Part shown: piece after piece, positions 1 through 6,996 of the stretch
Layout of the letters: the number at the start of each line of letters is the position of its first letter
Numbering within the stretch: position 1 is the stretch's first letter
Assembly (NCBI GenBank): GCA_030433055.1
Contig: JAUILJ010000102.1
Location: 1 to 13,901, forward strand
Direction: 5' to 3'
Source of the DNA: Polyangia bacterium
Lineage (GTDB): Bacteria > Myxococcota_A > Polyangia > Polyangiales > Polyangiaceae
DNA length: 13,901 nt
The notes under the pieces: model-generated
What the model saw: only the letters and a program-made list of their open reading frames with translations
Database searches by the model: none
What the model was told of the DNA's origin: nothing
Position numbers and translations under genes: made by a program

Positions 1-905
1 CCGCTACAGGAGCCGTTGACGTTGTTGCAGGCACGCAGACACTCCGTGCCTACGCAGATGGTCCCAGAGGCGCACTCCGTCCCGTTCGGGCAGCTTCCGT
101 GGTGCGGTGCTGAGCCCGCAGTCGTGCAAACGCTGGAGTTGTCCTGGGTGGGCACGCAGGCCAGGCCAGCGCCACAGCCCTGATAGGGGGCGCTCGACGA
201 CTGTGGCAACGCAGGATTGCAGGTGCGCGAGCAGGTCTTGAAGCCCGGGATGATGGTGAAGGTCCCGGCGTTGTCGTAGCCAACCTCGCCACACACGTCG
301 AAGTTCCCACTGCAGTCCGCGGAGCTGTCGCAGTACTGCTGGCAAGCGCCGCCCACGCAGTCGTGGCCTGGCTGGCAGTCCGCAGCTGAGCTGCAGCTGT
401 TGTATGCCTGGGTGCTCCCCTGGCTGTAGCAGGCCGTGGTGCCATCGGTGGTGCGGATCTGGCACATTTGACCGGTGGCGCAGCCGCACTGGGTCCAGGT
501 ATCACAAGTGCCAAGTCCTGACGGTGACGTGCAGTTCGTCGAGCCGCCCGAGCCGGAGCTGCCACCCGCACCAGAGCTCCCTGCGGAACCAGCACTCCCG
601 GAGGAGCCGCCTGCACCACCACCAGCCGAGCCACTCGCGCCGCTGCTCCCCGCGGAACCGCCTTGCGCTCCGCTGCCGCCGTTACCGACGTTCCCGGTTC
701 CGCCTTGATCGGTTCCACCTTGGTTGGTGCCACCCTGATCGGTTCCGCCCTGGTTGGTTCCGCCCTGGTTGGTTCCGCCTTGCGCCCCGCTGCCGCCGTT
801 GCCGACGTTGCCGGTCCCGCCGATGCCGCCCGAGGGCTGGTCAGCCGTGGCGCAGGCGTTGAGAATCAGGGCAGAAGGAATAAGCAGAAGGGTCCAGGCT
901 CGCAT
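1..905 (-). CDS. Cys-rich surface lipoprotein with Gly-rich repeat tether (partial, C-terminus beyond window)
   Basis: The frame is open from an ATG at 905 to the window edge: 301 codons with no stop, so the C-terminus is missing. The N-terminus is a lipoprotein signal with hydrophobic residues about 5-15 and lipobox L15-N16-A17-C18; Ala at +2 gives no inner-membrane retention cue. Residues 19-124 are a Gly/Ser/Thr/Asn/Gln tether containing pentapeptide repeats (GGTNQ/GGTDQ). From C125 onward the protein is Cys-rich. One five-Cys module (C-x5-C-x5-C-x4-C-x3-C) occurs twice with identical spacing, at C171-C192 and C272-C293, which suggests a disulfide-bonded extracytoplasmic domain. The start lies 3 nt after the stop of the TPR gene, so the two are probably one transcript; the ribosome site, inside the end of that gene, is weak. 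Such tethered Cys-rich lipoproteins are common in Sorangium-type myxobacteria. The molecular function is unknown. Confidence 0.85.
   Translation of the reverse strand, partial: MRAWTLLLIPSALILNACATADQPSGGIGGTGNVGNGGSGAQGGTNQGGTNQGGTDQGGTNQGGTDQGGTGNVGNGGSGAQGGSAGSSGASGSAGGGAGGSSGSAGSAGSSGAGGSSGSGGSTNCTSPSGLGTCDTWTQCGCATGQMCQIRTTDGTTACYSQGSTQAYNSCSSAADCQPGHDCVGGACQQYCDSSADCSGNFDVCGEVGYDNAGTFTIIPGFKTCSRTCNPALPQSSSAPYQGCGAGLACVPTQDNSSVCTTAGSAPHHGSCPNGTECASGTICVGTECLRACNNVNGSCS
661..821 (-). repeat. 44-bp direct repeat flanking the 15-bp array
   Basis: Positions 661-704 and 778-821 are near-identical direct repeats, with four mismatches by eye. They encode the same stretch (GTGNVGNGGSGAQGG) on either side of the pentapeptide array. 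The layout suggests that the array and its flanks arose by segmental duplication. Recombination between the two copies would delete the array without breaking the frame. Confidence 0.8.
705..779 (-). repeat. Five tandem 15-bp repeats in the lipoprotein tether
   Basis: Five in-frame 15-bp units lie at 705-719, 720-734, 735-749, 750-764 and 765-779. On the coding strand each encodes Gly-Gly-Thr-(Asn/Asp)-Gln. The last two units are identical and the others differ by a few bases. Unit length is a multiple of three, so gain or loss of units keeps the frame and would change tether length. Confidence 0.9.
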
Positions 906-908
906 CGG

Positions 909-3890
909 TCACTTACTTTCAAACAGGTCGTCAAAAACGCGATCGAACTCCTCATCGTCGTTCACCGCACGAGCAGCCGTAGCACGGGAGGGCTGCTGGG
1001 GCCGTAACGCGTCGATGCGTTCCTTCACGTCGCGATATCCAGGATCACGCCGGGCAATCTTCTCGAAGTAGTAGACCGCCTCGGCTGCGCTGCCCTTCAT
1101 TTCGTAGACGTTTCCCAGGTCGTAATACAGGCTCATCTCTTGCTCGACGGTCTTGTTCTGAGCAGAGAGCCCGCGAACATAAGCTTCGGCCGCGCGGTCG
1201 AGATCGCCCTGCTCGAGGTGGATCATTCCGATCATCGCGTAACACATACATTCCCTTACGGAATCTCGTGAAGCGAGCTCGAACTCTCCGATCGCATCTG
1301 CGAGCAGGCCCATCTCTTTGTAGGCGACTCCCAGGTCGTAGTGGGTGGCGCTGTCTTGATCGCTCACCTGAGCGCGGACGCCCTCCTTGAACTTCGCGAA
1401 CACCTGATCGACGTCCACGTCATCGTGAGCGCTGAAAGCTCGGGCTTGGGCCGGCGCCGCCTCTTCCAGCTCATCGAGCGCGCCCAGGCTCGCCGCGATA
1501 TCGAACGCGTTGTCCTCGGGAGACTCGGACAGCGGAGCGCGTTCCCGGGCTCCGCTCTCCGTGTCCGTCTGGGCTTCGATAGCCAGCTCGATTTCCCGCA
1601 GGCGCTCGAGCAAGAGTGGGTGACCGGGTACCCTTCGCAGCTGGTCTTCGACGATGGCCTTGGCGTCTTCCCACAGGCCTCGGGCCGCAAAGAACTCAGC
1701 CTCGTCCAGGACCTCCTCGATCAGCTCGCTCTGACCGGAGTCGGCTGCAGCACTCATCGGCGCAGGCTCGACCTCCGGGGGGCTGGCTGTCTCGAGATCG
1801 TCGTCGCTGAGTTCCTCGATATCGTCGAGCTCGCCCGAGCGCTGGGAGACCAACTGTGAGTCGAGGTCGACGAAGGTGGCCGCGGCATCGAAGCCCTCTG
1901 CCGTTCGCCCCTCCATGGAGGCAAACGGGGGCGCTTCGCGCTGGGTGTAGTCGACGTTGCCGTACTCGCCGCCCGTCGCGTAGCCCGAACTTCCAGGCGC
2001 GAGGCCCGCCATGAGGTCGTCGTCCTCCTCTTCGGCGGTGAGTGGGAAGCTTGGCAGCGGAGCGTCGGAGAACGGATCGTCGACGGCCTCGAACCCGACA
2101 GGGGGTGCGAGGGGGCGCTCGTTGGCCAGCGCCTCGGAGGCGCCCACCTCTTCTAGGTCGTAAGAAGGCAGGGGCTCGTTCGGGTCGTAGGGCTCCGGCG
2201 CTTCGTAGCCTGGAGCCGGGTAGGCCTGCTGCTGCTGCGGCTGCTCGTACTGATACTCCGTTTGCTCGTAGTACTCCGCCTGCTCGTAGTACTCCGCCTG
2301 CGCACCTGCTTCCGCGGGGTATTGCTGCTGCTCGTAGCCTTGGGCAGTCTGCTCCGCGTAGCCCTGCTCCGCGTAGCCCTGCTCCGGATAGTGGCCGGTC
2401 GGCTGCTCGTGTTCCGAGTATGCGTAGTCCTGTGCGTAGCCTTCGTAGCCAGGAGCACCCAGATCGGCCAGCATCTGGTTGGCCACGACATGCTCGGGCT
2501 CCGCCTCGAGCACGGCGTACAGCTGCGCCTCGGCGAGCTCGAGCCGGCCCTCGTCTTGGTGGATGGCGGCGATGGTGATCATCTCACCGATGCTGGAGTC
2601 TCGGTCGCCCGACTCCCAGAGGATGTCCCTCAGCTTCTCCCGGATGGAAATTCCGCGGGGATCTATCTCGAGGGCTATGCGCAACGTCTCGAGCGCCTTC
2701 GAGTAGAGACGTAGCTTGCGAAAGCTCTCTGCGTCGACGAGAGCCTTGCGCACGTGGCCTCGCGCGTCGACGGAGTCGGGATCGATCAACTCCTCAGCGG
2801 CCTCGAGTGACTCGTCGACCACCACGACATCCGGGGCGCTGTACTGAGGCTGGCGGTGGTACTGCTGCTGTGGAGGCGCGCTGTATTCTGGAACGGACTC
2901 GACCTCGGCGTCGGACACGCTCTCTACCGAGACTGGCCCTCCTGGCTGAGTCTCGGCGGGGGGCTGACCCAAGCGGGCCAGTGCAGCCACACCTTCGTCG
3001 TTCGGGGCCACGCTCGTCAGGTGGTCCAAGAGCTCGCGGAACAGCTGCGCGTTGTTCTGGTCACGCGCGATGCGCGCCATCTCTTTGTAGACCTCGATCG
3101 CCTTTGGCCCCTGACCAATCAGCGTAAAGGCTCGTGCCAGGAGCGACAGGATGTCGAGGTTCCGTGGCTCCTTCTGGAACGCGGCTTGGAGCTTCGCGAG
3201 GGCCTGCAAGCCGTCCTGCTGCCCTCCTCGCTCGATGTAGAGCTCAGCCGCCACGAGCGCATACTTTGTTTCCGGGCGGAAGTGAAGGATGCGCTCGACC
3301 ACCTTCAAGGCGTCGTCGCGGCGCCGCAGCTCGAGCAGAAGCTGGGAGGCTGTCCAGAAGGACTCGATTGCTTCGTCCAGGGCCTGTACGCGGCAGCAAG
3401 CTTCCGCCAGCCTCAAGTGGGGCAGCGGGTTCGTCTGATCGAGGCTGACCATCCGGCGAAATACCTCGATCGCATCTCGATCTCGGCCTCCGCGCTGCAG
3501 TCGCGTCGCGACCTCGTCATATGCCGCCAGAGCGTCGCTGGTCAGCCCGAGCTGGGTGTAGATCTCAGCCAGCTTCGGCACGATGTGCCCGTAGCGATCT
3601 GCGAGCTGAGGCACGTGCTTCTGCACGAGTTCGCGGATCTGCTTGTAGACGGCGATCGCCTTGAGCGCGAAGCCTTGCTGAGAGTAGTACTGCCCAACCC
3701 GATCGTACGTCGCGATGGCTTCCGCATAGGCTTGCATGCGAGCCTGCAAGTCGCCGATCTTGAGCAACGTGCGTGCGTCGTTCGGATCGGCTTGAACGAT
3801 CTTCTGATACTCCTCGATTGCCCGGTCGTACTTCTTCTTGTCGACGTACTTCTGGGCAGTCTGGAGAGTCTTCTCGCGGTCGAGGGCCAC
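909..3890 (-). CDS. 993-residue tetratricopeptide-repeat scaffold protein with low-complexity linker
   Basis: Starts at GTG (3888-3890); AGAGG sits 2 nt upstream and GAGGAG about 12 nt upstream. There is no signal peptide or membrane segment, so the protein should be cytoplasmic. Residues about 5-305 are TPR helices, opening with YDRAIEEYQKIV..DPND. A short acidic/Gln linker precedes a second TPR group at about 370-475. Residues about 478-562 are Tyr/Gln/Glu/Pro repeats, followed by an acidic, probably disordered stretch to about 715. A single TPR-like hairpin lies at about 720-775 and a conserved TPR group at about 824-968. The protein ends in an acidic amphipathic tail, DDEEFDRVFDDLFESK. 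TPRs bind other proteins, so a scaffold or adaptor role is inferred. Large TPR proteins of this style occur in myxobacteria, including the motility protein SgmX, but I cannot assign orthology. It is followed 3 nt later by the lipoprotein gene. Confidence 0.9.
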   Translation of the reverse strand: MALDREKTLQTAQKYVDKKKYDRAIEEYQKIVQADPNDARTLLKIGDLQARMQAYAEAIATYDRVGQYYSQQGFALKAIAVYKQIRELVQKHVPQLADRYGHIVPKLAEIYTQLGLTSDALAAYDEVATRLQRGGRDRDAIEVFRRMVSLDQTNPLPHLRLAEACCRVQALDEAIESFWTASQLLLELRRRDDALKVVERILHFRPETKYALVAAELYIERGGQQDGLQALAKLQAAFQKEPRNLDILSLLARAFTLIGQGPKAIEVYKEMARIARDQNNAQLFRELLDHLTSVAPNDEGVAALARLGQPPAETQPGGPVSVESVSDAEVESVPEYSAPPQQQYHRQPQYSAPDVVVVDESLEAAEELIDPDSVDARGHVRKALVDAESFRKLRLYSKALETLRIALEIDPRGISIREKLRDILWESGDRDSSIGEMITIAAIHQDEGRLELAEAQLYAVLEAEPEHVVANQMLADLGAPGYEGYAQDYAYSEHEQPTGHYPEQGYAEQGYAEQTAQGYEQQQYPAEAGAQAEYYEQAEYYEQTEYQYEQPQQQQAYPAPGYEAPEPYDPNEPLPSYDLEEVGASEALANERPLAPPVGFEAVDDPFSDAPLPSFPLTAEEEDDDLMAGLAPGSSGYATGGEYGNVDYTQREAPPFASMEGRTAEGFDAAATFVDLDSQLVSQRSGELDDIEELSDDDLETASPPEVEPAPMSAAADSGQSELIEEVLDEAEFFAARGLWEDAKAIVEDQLRRVPGHPLLLERLREIELAIEAQTDTESGARERAPLSESPEDNAFDIAASLGALDELEEAAPAQARAFSAHDDVDVDQVFAKFKEGVRAQVSDQDSATHYDLGVAYKEMGLLADAIGEFELASRDSVRECMCYAMIGMIHLEQGDLDRAAEAYVRGLSAQNKTVEQEMSLYYDLGNVYEMKGSAAEAVYYFEKIARRDPGYRDVKERIDALRPQQPSRATAARAVNDDEEFDRVFDDLFESK
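2263..2379 (-). repeat. In-frame minisatellite repeats encoding Tyr/Glu/Gln-rich linker
   Basis: Two exact 18-bp copies lie at 2263-2280 and 2281-2298 (encoding an EYYEQA-type unit), and two exact 15-bp copies at 2350-2364 and 2365-2379 (encoding GYAEQ). Degenerate copies continue on both sides over roughly 2220-2460. All units are multiples of three, so the linker can change length without a frameshift. Confidence 0.85.
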
Positions 3891-3954
3891 GGCCTCTGGG
3901 TTGCTCCTCGTCGCGCTCCTGCTCGGGGTGCGCGCGATCGTGTGTGCTAGGTCC

Positions 3955-3971
3955 CGTGCCAGGGTGGCACG
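3955..3971. repeat. Perfect 7-bp inverted repeat upstream of the TPR gene
   Basis: CGTGCCA, a GGG spacer and TGGCACG form a perfect 7-bp inverted repeat, 65 bp upstream of the GTG start. It could be a small hairpin in the 5' leader or an operator half-site pair. No T-tract follows on either strand, which argues against an intrinsic terminator. Confidence 0.5.
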
Positions 3972-4019
3972 AGTGGGGTGACTCCCGCGCTCCCGCAGGG
4001 GAATCTGGGAACGCTTGAA

Positions 4020-4049
4020 ATGCTACGACCCCACGCCACGCAGGGTCAA
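4020..4049 (-). promoter_or_regulatory. Possible sigma70-type promoter for the TPR-lipoprotein unit
   Basis: On the minus strand, TTGACC (4049-4044) and TAGCAT (4025-4020) are 18 bp apart. They match the -35 consensus at 5/6 and the -10 at 4/6. Transcription would start near 4013 and give a leader of about 120 nt containing the 3955-3971 inverted repeat. Assigned by eye; chance matches are possible. Confidence 0.35.
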
Positions 4050-4053
4050 GCGA

Positions 4054-4105
4054 GCCTCAAGCCTTTAGCACGCCCGCACGAGCGGCAGCGTGCTCGGATT
4101 GAGGC
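4054..4105. repeat. Long imperfect hairpin between hemJ-like and TPR genes
   Basis: Outer arms GCCTCAA (4054-4060) and TTGAGGC (4099-4105) pair. Inside them, AGCACGC (4067-4073) pairs with GCGTGCT (4088-4094), and within that CCGC (4074-4077) pairs with GCGG (4082-4085) around an ACGA loop. The result is 18 base pairs in three stacked segments. No U-tract follows on either strand, so it is not a classical terminator. It lies 3' of the HemJ-family gene and just upstream of the putative TPR promoter. Confidence 0.5.
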
Positions 4106-4170
4106 AATGGATCTCTAGTCCCTGAAACCGGGCGGTGGCTGGGCTGTCGCAGCGGACCGAGGGGAGTGCT

Positions 4171-4590
4171 TCAGAACGGTTTCAACACCGCAAAGACTGC
4201 GGTCACTGCGGCCAGCACCAGGACGCCCCAGCCCATCGCTGGCGCGGGGCCAGGATCAGTGACTTTGCCTTGCGCCATGCGCTTCGCCCGGGCCCCGATC
4301 ACGTGGTGAAGGCCAATCACGACCAACGCGAAGAGCAGCTTGGCGTGCATGAACTTGGTCGCCACGAAGTAGTGCTGAGTGTTCATGACTAGCTGCGTCA
4401 GACCCGCCACGAAGGCTACGATGAAGCCTGGGTTCGCGAGCCGCCGGTAGATCAGGTAGGCGAGGCGCCCGCGCTCCTTCGGATCCGCGCTAGAGTCTCC
4501 AAGCAGCAGCGCGGTCGCGCAGATCGAGCCGATCCAGAGTAGGTCGCCGATCACATGGACGCTGATGAGGAGGGAAGGCAGGCCAGTCAT
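4171..4590 (-). CDS. hemJ: HemJ-family four-helix membrane protein (putative protoporphyrinogen IX oxidase)
   Basis: The protein has 139 residues, close to the usual HemJ length of about 140. It has four hydrophobic segments, at about 5-30, 53-72, 82-103 and 118-137. HemJ-like landmarks are a His in the first helix (H12, followed by a Trp-x-Gly element), an R49-R50-Leu pair, the MHAKL motif at 81-85, and the C-terminal VLKPF. HemJ is an inner-membrane, heme-binding protein that oxidises protoporphyrinogen IX to protoporphyrin IX in heme synthesis. Divergence from Proteobacterial HemJ is marked: the segment after Trp-x-Gly lacks the usual Tyr-Leu-Pro-Arg. Function is therefore family-level, and a paralogous heme/copper-type (CopD-like) membrane protein cannot be excluded. 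No other heme gene is nearby. The start at 4590 has no clear Shine-Dalgarno sequence and the gene may be leaderless. Confidence 0.75.
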   Translation of the reverse strand: MTGLPSLLISVHVIGDLLWIGSICATALLLGDSSADPKERGRLAYLIYRRLANPGFIVAFVAGLTQLVMNTQHYFVATKFMHAKLLFALVVIGLHHVIGARAKRMAQGKVTDPGPAPAMGWGVLVLAAVTAVFAVLKPF

Positions 4591-4598
4591 TGCCCGGG

Positions 4599-4627
4599 AC
4601 TATCCAACCCAAACCTGGAAACGGCAA
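4599..4627 (-). promoter_or_regulatory. Possible promoter giving a leaderless hemJ-like mRNA
   Basis: On the minus strand, TTGCCG (4627-4622) and GATAGT (4604-4599) are 17 bp apart, each matching its consensus at 4/6. The -10 element ends 8 nt before the ATG, so initiation would fall at or next to the start codon. This agrees with the lack of a ribosome-binding site. Weak evidence by eye. Confidence 0.3.
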
Positions 4628-4799
4628 TGGGATGGGCCACTGATCGGGTTGCTTCCAGCTCGCCCGCTTCATTCTGTGTACTGCTTGAGTGTGCAGTGTC
4701 GCGACCCCGTGCGGGCCCCCTCTTGCGGCTCATCCGAACCAGCAGCATGGTCTGCTAGCTACCCCCAACCCACCGTATCGCCCCAAGAGAAGCCAAAGA

Positions 4800-6245
4800 A
4801 TGACCGAGAGCCAAACCTATCGCGCCCCGTTCGCACCCGGCGGGAGCGCTGGCATCGACCCCGACATCTGCCAGCGACTGCTTGCGGTCGCCTTGCAGCA
4901 TGGGGGTGAGTACGCGGACCTGTTCTTCGAGTATCGCGCTGGCGGCGCGATTTCATTCGAAGAGGGCATCACCCGCAGCGCCTCGCGGTCTGTGTCGCTG
5001 GGCATGGGGGTGCGTGTTCAGCGCGGGGATGCCACTGGCTACGCGCACGTCGAGGACCTCACTTGGGAGGCCATGAAGCGCGCCGCCGAGACCGCCGCCC
5101 GCATTGCGACCGGTGGCAAGGGTTCTCACACCATCGCACTGACGCCGGTGGACCTTCCGCATCGCTATGAGCTCTCCTCACCCCCGATCGATCAACCGGG
5201 CACCGACAAACGAGCGCTGCTCGAGCGAGCCAGCGCGTCGGCCTTGGGCTTCGATTCGCGCATCATCAAGGCGGAGGCGTCGTACGTGGAGGAGATCCGC
5301 GCTGTGCTCATCGCGAGCAGCGACGGCCGTATGGCCTATGACGTTCAGCCCTTGATGCGCTTCGGGGTGCGGGCCATCGCCGAGTCCGAGGGCAAGCGCG
5401 AGGCCGGTCGAAGTGGCGGCGGTGGGCGCATGAGCCTGAGCTACTTCGACGGCCACAGCCCAGAAAAACACGCGGAAATTGCAGCGAAGCAGGCACTGAC
5501 CTTGCTCGACGCTCGCCCCGCGCCCGCCGGGCAGATGGAAGTCGTCCTCGCGCCAGGCGACAGCGGCATCCTGCTTCACGAGGCGGTGGGGCACGGCCTC
5601 GAAGCAGACTTCAACCGCAAGGGGACTAGCAACTACACCGGCCGTGTCGGTGAGGTGGTCGCCAGCGAGCTGTGCACCGTCGTCGACGATCCGACGTTCC
5701 TCGAGAGCCGTGGCTCCATCAACATCGACGACGAGGGCAACGCCCCCAGGAAGAACGTGCTGATCGAGAACGGGATCTTGAAGGGCTACATGCACGATCG
5801 CCTGAGCGCTCGGCACTTCAAGCTCGACCCCAGTGGTAATGGGCGTCGCGAGAGCTTCGCATGCGCGCCGATGCCACGCATGACCAACACGGTCCTCACG
5901 GCAGGTCCTCACGAGGCCGAAGAAATCGTGAAGAGCGTGAAGCGCGGCGTGTTTGCCAAGACGTTCGGCGGTGGCCAGGTGGATATTTCGAACGGTGACT
6001 TCGTGTTCTCTCTGACTGAAAGTTACCTGATCGAGGACGGCAAACTAACTGCACCGCTCAAGGGCGTGAACCTTATTGGCAACGGTCCTGAAACACTCGG
6101 CCAGGTAAGCATGCTGGGTAACGACGTGGAGATCTCCGACGGGATCTGGACATGCGGCAAGGATGGCCAGAGCGTCCCGGTGGGGGTCGGTTGTCCAACC
6201 ATTAAGCTAGCGAAGATAACAGTTGGCGGAACGGACATCGGCTGA
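4800..6245 (+). CDS. tldD: TldD metalloprotease subunit (TldD/PmbA family)
   Basis: From the ATG at 4800 the protein has 481 residues, the same as E. coli TldD. The frame extends upstream to 4689, but those 37 residues look non-coding, and the 4800 start has GAGAAG 7 nt upstream. The zinc-protease motif HEAVGH is at H260-E261-H264, followed by GLEADFNRKGTSNYTG. The C-terminal metal-site block CGKDGQSVPVGVG begins at C452, and the protein ends in VGGTDIG. In characterised systems TldD is the catalytic partner of TldE/PmbA; together they degrade unfolded or leader peptides (microcin B17 maturation, CcdA turnover). TldE is not in the window. The 3' end overlaps the regulator gene by 23 nt, so it heads a three-gene unit with pdxA. 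No confident promoter was found in the 209-bp divergent gap 4591-4799. Confidence 0.95.
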   Translation: MTESQTYRAPFAPGGSAGIDPDICQRLLAVALQHGGEYADLFFEYRAGGAISFEEGITRSASRSVSLGMGVRVQRGDATGYAHVEDLTWEAMKRAAETAARIATGGKGSHTIALTPVDLPHRYELSSPPIDQPGTDKRALLERASASALGFDSRIIKAEASYVEEIRAVLIASSDGRMAYDVQPLMRFGVRAIAESEGKREAGRSGGGGRMSLSYFDGHSPEKHAEIAAKQALTLLDARPAPAGQMEVVLAPGDSGILLHEAVGHGLEADFNRKGTSNYTGRVGEVVASELCTVVDDPTFLESRGSINIDDEGNAPRKNVLIENGILKGYMHDRLSARHFKLDPSGNGRRESFACAPMPRMTNTVLTAGPHEAEEIVKSVKRGVFAKTFGGGQVDISNGDFVFSLTESYLIEDGKLTAPLKGVNLIGNGPETLGQVSMLGNDVEISDGIWTCGKDGQSVPVGVGCPTIKLAKITVGGTDIG

Positions 6246-6996
6246 GGCCAAGGCTCAGCGGACCAAAACCTTCGTGGCCGTAGTCGGCCATGGTCCGTTG
6301 TTGGAACGTGAGGACGGTGCAGCGGCAACCCTGCGGCAGCTGGGTGCCAACGTGCGGACTCTCGATTTGTGGGACGACCCGGTCAATCTGATCGAGGACG
6401 ACGACGACGAGAACAACGTGCGCCCCCGCGCGTTGGTCTTCGAAGCGCTCGACCGACCAGATCTGGCTGTGGCGGCCCTGCGCACCGTGAGAGGAGAAGC
6501 GACGTTCGACAGTGTCGGCGCCCTGATCGCAGTGACCGTGGGTCAGGTGGCGCGCATCGAGCCCTCCAGCGGGTTCGACGATTTCGTGTTGCACCCCTAT
6601 GTGCCCGAGGAGCTGTACGCGCGCATTCGAGCGCTCGAGTGGCGCCGCAGCGAGTTCGCGACCGAGGAGCGCCACAAAGTGGGGCCCATCGTGATCGACA
6701 AGGCGGGCCACGAGGTCAGCGTCCAGGGCCGCCCCGTGCAGCTCACCGCCAAGGAGTTCGCGCTCCTGGCGTACATGTGCGAGCGGCGAGGCAAGGTGCT
6801 CAGTCGCGATCACCTGCTCGCCCGCGTGTGGGGCAACCGCTACGACGGCGGCCCGCGCACCGTGGACATCCACGTGCGTCGACTGCGGGCCAAGCTTGGA
6901 GATGCGTTGCCACTCGAGACGTTGCGCGGTTCGGGGTACAAGCTGCGTGCCCCAACTGGTGACGATCCCGATGACGACGAGGACCTCGAAGATTGA
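6223..6996 (+). CDS. OmpR-type DNA-binding regulator with degenerate receiver domain
   Basis: The protein has 257 residues. The C-terminal half (about 153-243) is an OmpR/PhoB winged helix with the usual QLTAKEFALLAYM, KVLSRDHLLARVW, TVDIHVRRLRAKLG and RGSGYKL blocks. The N-terminal half folds like a receiver: beta-1 at 17-22, T105 in beta-4, and GFDD at 117-120 followed by an altered KPF-type motif. The phosphorylation chemistry is lost. The acidic pair after beta-1 is replaced by Gly-His, the phospho-acceptor position reads Glu (E74) by eye, and the catalytic Lys is His (HPY, 124-126). An Asp run lies at 59-62 and the tail is acidic. TTG at 6223 is chosen as start because GAAGA precedes it by 6 nt; a GTG at 6274 would also keep beta-1 nearly complete. 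The gene overlaps tldD by 23 nt and pdxA by 26 nt. Targets are unknown and no histidine kinase is adjacent. Confidence 0.88.
   Translation: MAERTSAEAKAQRTKTFVAVVGHGPLLEREDGAAATLRQLGANVRTLDLWDDPVNLIEDDDDENNVRPRALVFEALDRPDLAVAALRTVRGEATFDSVGALIAVTVGQVARIEPSSGFDDFVLHPYVPEELYARIRALEWRRSEFATEERHKVGPIVIDKAGHEVSVQGRPVQLTAKEFALLAYMCERRGKVLSRDHLLARVWGNRYDGGPRTVDIHVRRLRAKLGDALPLETLRGSGYKLRAPTGDDPDDDEDLED

Noticed and set aside
2856..3950. Long 364-codon open frame on the plus strand opposite the TPR gene
   Set aside because: It lies antisense to well-formed TPR helices, its translation shows no recognisable domain, and such mirror frames are expected opposite G+C-rich coding DNA.
3945..3961. Sigma54-like promoter on the minus strand before the TPR gene (TGGCACG followed by AGCA)
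   Set aside because: The GG and GC elements are 11 nt apart instead of the 10 nt that sigma54 requires, and TTGC is not matched. The TGGCACG half also belongs to the inverted repeat at 3955-3971.
4689..4799. N-terminal extension of TldD from an upstream ATG
   Set aside because: The 37 extra residues are Pro/Arg-rich and unlike the family; starting at 4800 gives 481 residues, matching known TldD, with a reasonable ribosome site.
6896..6970. PdxA start at an upstream ATG inside the regulator's winged helix
   Set aside because: It would add 25 residues encoded in the regulator's DNA-binding domain; the ATG at 6971 has a well-placed GGTGA.
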